Shown one piece after another: positions 1 to 5,354 of a stretch of DNA of 5,354 nucleotides. Source of the DNA: Proteiniphilum sp. UBA4084 (GTDB taxonomy: Bacteria; Bacteroidota; Bacteroidia; Bacteroidales; Dysgonomonadaceae); the NCBI GenBank assembly GCA_002383605.1, contig DFYK01000036.1, forward strand, positions 47,914-53,267, given 5' to 3'. The position numbers were made by a program, and so were the translations under genes. The notes under the pieces were generated by a model. That model ran no database searches, was not told where the DNA came from, and worked only from the letters and a program-made list of their open reading frames with translations. Within the stretch, counting starts at the first letter, position 1. Each line of letters begins with the position of its first letter.

Positions 1-50
1 AGAAATATGCATCAATGCTATAGTTTTTGTAGGAATTGATCCCAAAAAAA

Positions 51-479
51 CTAATCACACAATGCGCAATCTTCTTTCGTTTCCTGCATAATCTGCTCCA
101 GATTCCTACTGGAAAGCATCTCTACAAATTGCTTGTGAAACTGTTTCCAGTAAAGATTTGCTTTGCAGCACAGCGTTGAACGTCGGCAAAAAGATTCGTC
201 TGAAATACACTGTACCACGAGAACAGATTCAAATGCCGTATAAATGTCCAGCATCGTGATCTCAACGGAGGGCCGGGCGAGCACGTAACCACTTCCCCTT
301 CCTCCGACATTTCTTATTAACCCCTTCAGTTTGAGAGCACTGACAATATAGTCGAGATATTTGACTGAAATCTGTTGCCTCTTTGCAATTTCCTTTTGAA
401 GGATCCCTTCAGAACTTTGACAATCGGCTATCTCAATCATTGTCCGTAGCCCGTACCTTATTTTCGTGTTAATTTTCAT
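51..479 (-). CDS. Rrf2-family transcriptional regulator, probable Fe-S cluster sensor
   Basis: A 142-residue DNA-binding regulator, a normal length for Rrf2 proteins. The start chosen is the ATG at 479 (MKINTKIRYGLR), because Rrf2 proteins begin this way; the open frame runs 43 codons further upstream but through non-family sequence, the promoter and the end of dusB. The winged helix occupies roughly residues 1-70: recognition helix region around IAKRQQISVKYLDYIV (31-46) and wing GGRGSGYVLARP (59-70). A long dimerisation helix follows. Cysteines C91, C98, C104 and C105 fall where IscR and NsrR carry their three cluster ligands (IscR C92, C98, C104), so a 2Fe-2S or 4Fe-4S cluster sensing iron, redox state or NO is inferred. 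The C-terminus adds C138 and C141 (CALC), which is not part of the family core. It lies 67 bases downstream of dusB with its own promoter-like element. Family assignment is secure; the cluster and the regulon are inferred. Confidence 0.9.
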   Translation of the reverse strand: MKINTKIRYGLRTMIEIADCQSSEGILQKEIAKRQQISVKYLDYIVSALKLKGLIRNVGGRGSGYVLARPSVEITMLDIYTAFESVLVVQCISDESFCRRSTLCCKANLYWKQFHKQFVEMLSSRNLEQIMQETKEDCALCD

Positions 480-498
480 TCCACTCTGAACCAACAGA

Positions 499-506
499 CA
501 AAGATA
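499..506 (-). promoter_or_regulatory. Bacteroidota -7 promoter element for the Rrf2 gene
   Basis: On the minus strand this reads TATCTTTG, a perfect match to the Bacteroidota sigma-ABfr -7 consensus TAnnTTTG. It ends 19 bases before the regulator's ATG, which predicts a short leader of roughly a dozen bases. No clear TTTG -33 box is found at the expected 19-21 base spacing; a TTTTG at 510-514 is too close. An A/T-rich stretch just upstream (about 517-536) could hold an operator but shows only a weak dyad. Confidence 0.55.
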
Positions 507-546
507 GCACAAAACTAAATAATTGATGCTATATTTCACCCATTTT

Positions 547-1542
547 CTATGCTTCAACAGGAAAAAAAACCACATTTTCCACAGCGTCCATGATGGCAAA
601 CAGTTCACTAAGCGTTGCGGCCTTCAGCATGGCAATGCGGGTAGCTTTAAAATCCGGGATTCCCTTAAACAAAGGGGTAGCAGCGATGTGACGGCGCATA
701 TGCAGGATGCCACGCACTTCGTCTAACCGTTCTACACTTTCCTGGACCTGTTTTTTCAATACATCAAGATACCAGCCGAACGACTCTTTCGGAAGATGCT
801 CCCCGGTTTTCAGAAAGTGTTTCACGTCCCGAAAAATCCAGGGTTGACCGATGCTGCCCCGGCCGATCATTACAGCGTCAACCCCGGTTTCCTCAAAGCG
901 TTGTCTTGTTATTTCCGGCGTGGTCACATCGCCATTCCCGATAATAGGAATATGCATGCGGGGATTGTTTTTCACCGCTCCAATCAATGACCAGTCGGCC
1001 TCTCCTTTATACATCTGTGCGCGGGTGCGTCCATGCAGGGTAAGCGCCGCGATGCCGCAGTCCTGAAGCTGTTCAGCCAGTCGAACAATGATCTTTGAGT
1101 TGTCGTCCCATCCCAGACGGGTTTTGACAGTAACCGGCTTCTTCACCGCCTTGACCACCTTTTCCGTGATTTCCAGCATCACATCCGGCGTGCGCATCAT
1201 TCCCGATCCGGCACCCTTGCCGGCAATCTTTCTGACGGGACATCCGAAGTTGATATCGATCAGATCGGGATCGGCCTCCTCGCAGATTTTGGCTGCTTCC
1301 ACCATCGCATCGGGGTCGCTGCCATAAATCTGTATCCCGATGGGACGCTCCTCTTCACCGAAGAATATTTTCCGCTTTGTCTTCTTCACATCGCGAATAA
1401 GTGCATCGCTCGAAATGAATTCGGTATAGACCATATCGGCGCCAAACTGCCTGCAAAGCAGCCTGAATCCGACATCTGTCACATCTTCCATCGGGGCAAG
1501 AAAAACGGGCCTCTCCGGGAATTCAATATGAGCTATTTTCAT
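547..1542 (-). CDS. dusB: tRNA-dihydrouridine synthase (DusB type)
   Basis: A cytoplasmic flavoenzyme of 331 residues that reduces specific uridines in tRNA D-loops to dihydrouridine using FMN and NAD(P)H. The start chosen is the ATG at 1542 (MKIAHIEFPERP), which has AGGA two bases upstream and gives the family N-terminus; the frame is open 18 codons further to a TTG but that extension is not family-like. FMN-barrel motifs in order: LAPMEDVTD (15-23), GIQIYGSDP (69-77), DLIDINFGCP (93-102) with the catalytic cysteine C101, VKTRLGWD (139-146), LTLHGRTRAQMYKG (167-180), IIGNGDV (200-206) and GVDAVMIGRGSIGQPWIF (220-237), which is the phosphate-binding end. A helical tRNA-binding domain follows from about residue 245, including HMRRHIAATPLFKG near the end. 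The reading frame is intact and all key residues are present. It lies downstream of, and unrelated in function to, the fucosidase, with its own promoter-like elements. The DusB-like choice among Dus subtypes is by overall motif resemblance. Confidence 0.95.
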   Translation of the reverse strand: MKIAHIEFPERPVFLAPMEDVTDVGFRLLCRQFGADMVYTEFISSDALIRDVKKTKRKIFFGEEERPIGIQIYGSDPDAMVEAAKICEEADPDLIDINFGCPVRKIAGKGAGSGMMRTPDVMLEITEKVVKAVKKPVTVKTRLGWDDNSKIIVRLAEQLQDCGIAALTLHGRTRAQMYKGEADWSLIGAVKNNPRMHIPIIGNGDVTTPEITRQRFEETGVDAVMIGRGSIGQPWIFRDVKHFLKTGEHLPKESFGWYLDVLKKQVQESVERLDEVRGILHMRRHIAATPLFKGIPDFKATRIAMLKAATLSELFAIMDAVENVVFFPVEA

Positions 1543-1593
1543 TTTCCTGATTTCTTTGTTGATGGTTTGTTTGTTCTGTTGCTCTTCCAGTCG

Positions 1594-1635
1594 CAAAGAT
1601 GAGATTGGAACGCTGTGATTTTGAGTGCAAAGATA
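1594..1635 (-). promoter_or_regulatory. Tandem -7-like elements upstream of dusB
   Basis: Two near-identical elements lie 34 bases apart in the 144-base gap ahead of dusB. The distal one at 1628-1635 reads TATCTTTG on the minus strand, a perfect TAnnTTTG. The proximal one at 1594-1601 reads CATCTTTG, with the first T replaced by C. They would give leaders of very roughly 80 and 45 bases. No TTTG -33 box stands at the ideal spacing for the distal element; TTTG at 1648-1651 is only 12 bases upstream. The rest of the gap is A/T-rich, with no convincing terminator for the fucosidase gene. Confidence 0.5.
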
Positions 1636-1686
1636 AACAAAGAGTTACAAAAAATAAAATCGTGAAACCTAACAAGTGTAAACAGC

Positions 1687-3549
1687 TCATTCTGTTTGAA
1701 TTTTTACATTGTTCAACCGCAGGGGCGAAACAGGAGAGATTGCATCACCGGAACGGAGCCAAACAGCGTGCTCTTCTTTTTTGTCGAGAGTCACCGGAGT
1801 CAGTTTCTGAGAATAGATCTTCCATGCTGACAAGGGGTTCACACCATAAGAGAATGTTTCATCAAAGCCATTGTAATATTTAATTATCAGCTGATTTAAT
1901 CCTTTCTTTAAAGGCAGAAGCAACAGTTCCTTTTGTTCTTTGATCCTTGCTGGCGAAAGATGCGCCGTGAGATACTCACCGTTAAGCAGGATGTAGACTC
2001 CGTTGCCACAGGTAATTTCCACGGATGCCGTCTGTTGGCGTGACGACACAATCTCATGCAGGAAGATCACGCTTTCACGTGGCTGTATATCCTCTGTATA
2101 AATCACTCCCTCCTGAAAGTTATCGACAAGCTCCCACTCCGAACCCATCGTGTTCAGGTCGACAGAGGCTGCCCCTTCTTCCTCCACATTTCCAAATACT
2201 CCGCGGCCCGGTTTCCGGAAAACCTTACTCCAGATGACCGAGTTTGAAGGCAATCTCTCTGTCTTAAAAGATGCGGACTGAAGAGTTACCGGTTGCTTAT
2301 GCCCATCAATCTCCAAAACAATCCTTCTACCGGTCTCGCTGTCTGTAAAAGTAATCTCCGGCGTAACTTTTCTCGTGCCAGCAGGCAATACCCATTCATA
2401 ACCAATGATACTTTTGTAACCTGCATAATAGTTGAGGCTGGAATGTCCGAACAATGGCGTGGCATTTTGCGGAGAGAGTGCTCCGCTCCCGACCACTGAT
2501 TGCGAGACTTCCGCCGGCAGATAAGATGCCTTCTCAGGATCATCTTTCCAGGATGAAGAGAGATTCAGGGGGTTGACTTTCAACCATGCGCCAATTCCCC
2601 TGAGCACATCTCTTTCAAATTCCACCACCGAGCCATCACCCCGGGGGCCAATATTGAGCAGATAATGACCACCAGTACCCACCACCCTGATTAGGCTTGC
2701 AATTTTTTCGTTTACTTTCTCTTCTACACTTCCCCGATCCTGCCATGAACGATAGCCCCAGGTTTCATCGAACATGGAGGCGGCTGTTTGCCAGGGTACA
2801 CCCAGCTGATAATCGGGGTATTCATTGTCGGTCATCACCGCAAAATCCACGAAGTCGTTTCCCAGCCGGCCGCTGACCATACATTGCGGTTGCAGTCGGT
2901 TCACCAGCTCATACAAACCTTTGCTCTGCTCGGGGGTCAGTGATCCCATGTCGAACCATATCTCAGAGATATCGCCGTAACGGGTCATGATCTCCTCCAC
3001 CTGCTTCAGGTTATAGGCATAATGTTCCGGCGTCAACGGATCGGCATTGTGGCTGGAGATGGGGAAAGCCTGCGGATAATGCCAGTCGATCAGCGAGCAA
3101 TAAACTCCAAAGCCTATTCCTCCTTTTTTACAGGCCTCGGCCAGCTCTTTCATCAAGTCCCTACCGTAGGGTGTGGCATCCACAATATTGAAATCGGTAT
3201 AATCGGAATGATACATGCAAAACCCGTCGTGGTGCTTCGAAGTAAAAACGATTGACTGCATGCCAGCCTCCTTCGCAAGAGAGACGATGCTGCCGGGGTT
3301 CCATTGTACCGGGTTGAATTCTTTTGTCGTTCTGGCATACCAGTCGCTGAAGATGCCGGCAAACGACTGAATCTGTTCACTATAACCACGTGTAACAGGT
3401 TTTCCTTCATAGACGCCACCATAGGCGGAATAGAGGCCAAAGTGGATAAACATCGAGAATTTCTGATCGAGCCATTGCTGCGACGGCTTTTGCTGCGCAG
3501 AAAGCAAAAGGGTGCATAAACATAAAATCAGTGTTGCTTTCAGTCTCAT
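1687..3549 (-). CDS. GH29 alpha-L-fucosidase, secreted, with C-terminal beta-rich domains
   Basis: A 620-residue glycoside hydrolase predicted to release alpha-L-fucose from glycans in the periplasm or outside the cell. Residues 1-18 are a signal peptide (MRLK, hydrophobic core, LLSA then QQKPS); C10 and C12 do not form a lipobox. The GH29 barrel spans about 24-328: FSMFIHFGLYS (31-41), HHDGF (106-110), DWHYP (155-159), the nucleophile region EIWFDMGS (196-203) with D200 as candidate nucleophile, SGRLGND (226-232), WGYRSW (264-269) and LLNIGPRGDGS (297-307). The position matching the acid/base Glu of human FUCA1 (the E of its KWEMC motif, recalled from memory) is Q254 in PWQTAAS, so activity or catalytic residue assignment is uncertain; E243 and E262 are nearby alternatives. 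Residues about 330-430 and 440-600 look like two beta-rich accessory regions, the second with VYILLNGEYLTAHLS and KKGLNQLIIKYYN resembling galactose-binding-like folds. No polysaccharide-utilisation neighbours are in view, so the substrate cannot be named. Confidence 0.9.
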   Translation of the reverse strand: MRLKATLILCLCTLLLSAQQKPSQQWLDQKFSMFIHFGLYSAYGGVYEGKPVTRGYSEQIQSFAGIFSDWYARTTKEFNPVQWNPGSIVSLAKEAGMQSIVFTSKHHDGFCMYHSDYTDFNIVDATPYGRDLMKELAEACKKGGIGFGVYCSLIDWHYPQAFPISSHNADPLTPEHYAYNLKQVEEIMTRYGDISEIWFDMGSLTPEQSKGLYELVNRLQPQCMVSGRLGNDFVDFAVMTDNEYPDYQLGVPWQTAASMFDETWGYRSWQDRGSVEEKVNEKIASLIRVVGTGGHYLLNIGPRGDGSVVEFERDVLRGIGAWLKVNPLNLSSSWKDDPEKASYLPAEVSQSVVGSGALSPQNATPLFGHSSLNYYAGYKSIIGYEWVLPAGTRKVTPEITFTDSETGRRIVLEIDGHKQPVTLQSASFKTERLPSNSVIWSKVFRKPGRGVFGNVEEEGAASVDLNTMGSEWELVDNFQEGVIYTEDIQPRESVIFLHEIVSSRQQTASVEITCGNGVYILLNGEYLTAHLSPARIKEQKELLLLPLKKGLNQLIIKYYNGFDETFSYGVNPLSAWKIYSQKLTPVTLDKKEEHAVWLRSGDAISPVSPLRLNNVKIQTE

Positions 3550-3568
3550 AAATTTCAGTTAGATGAGG

Positions 3569-3576
3569 CAAAGATA
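3569..3576 (-). promoter_or_regulatory. Bacteroidota -7 promoter element for the fucosidase gene
   Basis: On the minus strand this reads TATCTTTG, a perfect TAnnTTTG element. It ends 19 bases before the fucosidase ATG, the same distance as the element ahead of the Rrf2 gene. It sits inside the 32-base gap after the binding-protein gene, so its -33 region would fall in the last codons of that gene; no TTTG is visible there. It suggests the fucosidase can be transcribed independently of the iron-uptake genes. Confidence 0.5.
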
Positions 3577-3581
3577 ACAAT

Positions 3582-4535
3582 TTAAAATGCTTGTGCTACC
3601 TCATCAATCATTACGCTGACGGAGTTGATGCCCCCTCCGGCCAGATACCACATTTCCGGGTTGAGGTAATAGATCTTCCCGTTTTTTGAAGCGGTGGTCT
3701 GTTTGATCAGGCTGTTTTCAATCTCTTCTTTATTGGTAATCTCGTTGTCTACCACCCGGCTGCGATCTATGATAAAGATGATATCGGGATTGGTTTTCTG
3801 TATAAACTCACTCGAAACCGGATTGCCATGGCGGTGTGTATCCAGACCCACTGCCGCTTCCTTCACGCCCAGTACATCGTGCACAATGCCAAAGCGCGAT
3901 CCGCTGCCATAGGCACTGAAGCGACCCCGGTTGTGTAACAGGATCAACGCCTTCTCATCGGAGGTGGCAGTATGCTTTTTTACCTCCTCCACTTTCGAGC
4001 GGATGTCGGCTTTTGCCTTTTCTGCCTCCTTCTGTCTATCGAAGAGCAGCGCCAGATCATCGAGGTTCTTTTCAAAGGCATGCATAAAATCGCCCGCTTC
4101 CACGACCGTGGGATATATCACCGGCGCGATGGGGGAAAGTTGATCGTAAAAATCGGCCAGCCTGTTGCCCATGATGATCAGATCAGGTCGTGCCTCGTTT
4201 ATTTTCTCCAGGTTCACCTCCACCACGCTTCCCACATCCACAATGGAAGCGTCATCCTTGTACTTACGCAAATGCGACGGCATGCTGGTTTTTGGCACTG
4301 CCACCGGCTTTATCCCAAGATAATCGAGATTTTCCAGGGCAGAAAAATCGAGCACCACCACCCTCTGCGGATTCCTGACTACCTCCACGGTACCCAGTGT
4401 ATGGGTGATCGTGACGGTTTCACCACCCCTGCCCTCTCCGGCACCACTCTTTTGTTGATTGCCCCCGCATGCGCTGAGGAACATCGTAAAACCAAGGAGC
4501 ATCGTAAGCCCCAAAAACAAACTATTCTTGTTCAT
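3582..4535 (-). CDS. Siderophore-binding lipoprotein of an iron ABC importer (YclQ/FatB/CeuE-like)
   Basis: A 317-residue periplasmic substrate-binding protein that would capture ferric siderophore and pass it to an inner-membrane ABC permease. The ATG at 4535 is chosen because it begins a clean lipoprotein signal, MNKNSLFLGLTMLLGFTMFL then SAC, with lipidated C23 in lipobox LSAC; the longer upstream frame runs through repeats and into the ATPase gene. The mature protein starts with a Gly-rich linker (24-38), then two lobes joined by a long helix (about 150-190). Family-typical stretches are NPQRVVVLDF (55-64), INEARPDLIIMGNR (112-125), SAYGSGSRFGIVHDVLGV (207-224), NPDIIFIIDR (249-258) and WYLAGGGINSVS (296-307). 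By recalled resemblance to YclQ and CeuE, H236 and Y297 are candidates for the His/Tyr pair that contacts iron in CeuE, and R125, R214 and R258 for the basic pocket of catecholate binders. The matching ATPase lies upstream. The exact siderophore is not readable from sequence. Confidence 0.9.
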   Translation of the reverse strand: MNKNSLFLGLTMLLGFTMFLSACGGNQQKSGAGEGRGGETVTITHTLGTVEVVRNPQRVVVLDFSALENLDYLGIKPVAVPKTSMPSHLRKYKDDASIVDVGSVVEVNLEKINEARPDLIIMGNRLADFYDQLSPIAPVIYPTVVEAGDFMHAFEKNLDDLALLFDRQKEAEKAKADIRSKVEEVKKHTATSDEKALILLHNRGRFSAYGSGSRFGIVHDVLGVKEAAVGLDTHRHGNPVSSEFIQKTNPDIIFIIDRSRVVDNEITNKEEIENSLIKQTTASKNGKIYYLNPEMWYLAGGGINSVSVMIDEVAQAF

Positions 4536-4601
4536 ACCTTTTAAATTTAATTTATACCTTAATCCCATACCCATTAAAGTCCCAAAATTTGCACAATAAA
4601 A

Positions 4602-4629
4602 GCGGATAACTGACAGCTGACTGCCAACT
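4602..4629. repeat. Heptamer-phased repeat cluster A
   Basis: On the plus strand this reads as four degenerate 7-base units: GCGGATA, ACTGACA, GCTGACT, GCCAACT. The unit resembles GCTGAYA. Bases 4605-4620 match 4679-4694 in cluster B at 15 of 16 positions, 74 bases away. It lies in the 169-base gap (4536-4704) between the ATPase and binding-protein genes. Nothing encoded was seen here, and no clean hairpin forms with cluster B. Confidence 0.6.
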
Positions 4630-4668
4630 CCCCAAACCGCTGAATCTAACTCCAACCCCACGAAAAAA

Positions 4669-4703
4669 GCTGATCGCTGATACCTGACAGCTGACAGCTG
4701 TAT
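4669..4703. repeat. Heptamer-phased repeat cluster B abutting the ATPase stop
   Basis: On the plus strand this is five consecutive 7-base units: GCTGATC, GCTGATA, CCTGACA, GCTGACA, GCTGTAT. It ends one base from the ATPase stop codon at 4705-4707. The 39 bases between clusters A and B contain a further isolated GCTGAAT and A/C-rich sequence. The array is probably a dispersed Bacteroidota intergenic repeat and not coding, although a minus-strand frame happens to stay open across it. Its role is unknown. Confidence 0.65.
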
Positions 4704-4704
4704 C

Positions 4705-5354
4705 TCAGAAATAATTACAAATCCTTTTATTGTCAAACTCACATATTTTTACCCGAACACCAAACACGTCTTTGAGCACATCTTCGCGGATGATGTTGTC
4801 GGTGGTATCGTGATAGACTACCTTGCCGTCTTTCAGGGCGACGATATAGTCGGAATAGTGAGAAGCGAAATTGATGTCATGCAGCACAACGATGATGGTC
4901 TTGCCCAGCTCGTCGGCCAGCTGACGCATCATTTTCATGGTCTGCACCGAATGTTTCATATCGAGGTTGTTCAGCGGTTCATCCAGTAGTATGTACTCCG
5001 TATCCTGGGCGACCACCATCGCCATATAGGCACGCTGCTTCTGTCCCCCGCTCAGCTCATCGATATAGGCATGTTCAATCGCCCTCAGATTAAGGAAGTC
5101 GATTGCCCTGTCCACCTTCATCATGTCTTCTTTGGTCAGCTTATCCTGTGAATAGGGAAACCTGCCGAAGGAGACCAGCTCGCGCACCGTCAGTTTCAAC
5201 CTGACGTGGTTCGACTGTTTTAAAATGGAGAGCCGCTGTGCCAGCATCCGATTCTTATACTCTGTCACATTCTTCTCATCCACCATCACCACTCCTCCGT
5301 CCTGCGAGAGTAGGCGGCTGATGACGGAAAGCAGGGTGCTTTTGCCGGCGCCGT
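4705..5354 (-). CDS. Iron-siderophore ABC transporter ATP-binding protein (YclP/FatE/FepC-like), partial
   Basis: The C-terminal 215 residues of a cytoplasmic ATPase that powers ferric-siderophore import. The gene runs off the right edge; the frame continues through the window end inside Walker A (GAGKSTLL at the first visible codons), so the true start is outside and the GTG at 5292 is internal. Fragment numbering: Walker A 1-6, Q-loop Q46 (SILKQSNH), LSGGQ signature 100-104 (bases 5041-5055), Walker B YILLDEP with D124-E125, D-loop NNLD, and H-loop H158 in VVLHDIN. All catalytic motifs visible are intact. The stretch SFGRFPYSQ and the LDMKHSVQ segment after Walker B are typical of the YclP/FatE/FepC iron-uptake group. 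About 35-40 N-terminal residues are estimated to be missing. Its stop is followed after one base by a heptamer repeat cluster, then by the matching binding-protein gene. The permease genes are expected beyond the right edge. Confidence 0.93.
   Translation of the reverse strand, partial: GAGKSTLLSVISRLLSQDGGVVMVDEKNVTEYKNRMLAQRLSILKQSNHVRLKLTVRELVSFGRFPYSQDKLTKEDMMKVDRAIDFLNLRAIEHAYIDELSGGQKQRAYMAMVVAQDTEYILLDEPLNNLDMKHSVQTMKMMRQLADELGKTIIVVLHDINFASHYSDYIVALKDGKVVYHDTTDNIIREDVLKDVFGVRVKICEFDNKRICNYF

Noticed and set aside
1..50. Possible terminator downstream of the Rrf2 gene
   Set aside because: There is a T run right after the stop on the minus strand and a 4-base GCAT/ATGC dyad, but no GC-rich stem before the T run, so it does not make a credible intrinsic terminator.
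517..536. AAATA/TATTT dyad upstream of the Rrf2 gene as an autoregulatory operator
   Set aside because: Only a five-base arm in A/T-rich sequence, which is expected by chance; not reported as a site.
480..608. 43-codon upstream extension of the Rrf2 frame
   Set aside because: It overlaps the end of dusB and the -7 element, and Rrf2 proteins start at the MKINTKIRYG-type sequence.
523..726. Plus-strand open frame across the dusB 3' end and the Rrf2 promoter region
   Set aside because: Mostly antisense to dusB, with no family pattern and no promoter or ribosome site of its own.
3972..4544. 190-codon open frame on the plus strand, opposite the binding-protein gene
   Set aside because: It is fully antisense to a gene with a clear family match and lipobox, and its translation (rich in His, Cys and Arg) shows no recognisable motif.
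4602..4703. CRISPR array or mobile-element terminal repeats
   Set aside because: Units are only 7 bases, contiguous and degenerate with no spacers, and there are no inverted termini, target duplications or transposase.
4536..4704. Fur-type iron box or clear promoter ahead of the binding-protein gene
   Set aside because: No GATAATGATAATC-like sequence or TAnnTTTG element was found there; a TTTTG with TAAGGTAT 21 bases on is too poor a match.
5290..5292. GTG at 5292 as the start of the ATPase
   Set aside because: Upstream codons continue in frame to the window edge and encode Walker A (GAGKSTLL), so the start must lie beyond the window.

Overview
The window comes from a Bacteroidota chromosome, most likely order Bacteroidales. 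Three things suggest this. Perfect copies of the Bacteroidota -7 promoter element (TAnnTTTG, here TATCTTTG) sit ahead of three genes. Shine-Dalgarno sequences are weak or absent. A secreted GH29 fucosidase is present. A family such as Dysgonomonadaceae is possible, but that is an impression and not a demonstrated assignment. All five genes lie on the minus strand, so transcription runs from high to low coordinates, and coding density is high.

In transcription order, the right edge (5354 to 4705) holds the truncated end of an ABC ATPase of the ferric-siderophore importer type, cut by the window inside Walker A. After a 169-base gap carrying two clusters of degenerate heptamer repeats comes the partner lipoprotein, a siderophore-binding protein of the YclQ/FatB/CeuE kind (4535 to 3582). 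ATPase followed by binding protein is the last half of the yclNOPQ/fatDCEB-type order, so the permeases are expected just beyond the right edge. Together they would carry iron-siderophore from the periplasm to the cytoplasm.

Only 32 bases further on, with its own -7 element, is a signal-peptide-bearing GH29 alpha-L-fucosidase (3549 to 1687). It has two extra C-terminal beta-rich regions. A Gln stands where many GH29 enzymes have the acid/base Glu. No susC/susD or other polysaccharide-locus gene is in view, so it looks like an isolated fucosidase gene.

A 144-base gap with two tandem -7-like elements leads into dusB (1542 to 547), a housekeeping tRNA-dihydrouridine synthase. A 67-base gap with another perfect -7 element leads into an Rrf2-family regulator (479 to 51) whose cysteine spacing resembles Fe-S-sensing relatives (IscR/NsrR).

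No RNA gene, insertion sequence, CRISPR array, attachment site or convincing intrinsic terminator was seen. No stretch over 300 bases lacks a gene. The contents are mostly ordinary. The points most worth a second look are the heptamer repeats abutting the ATPase stop codon, the fucosidase active-site substitution, and the cysteine pattern of the Rrf2 protein.
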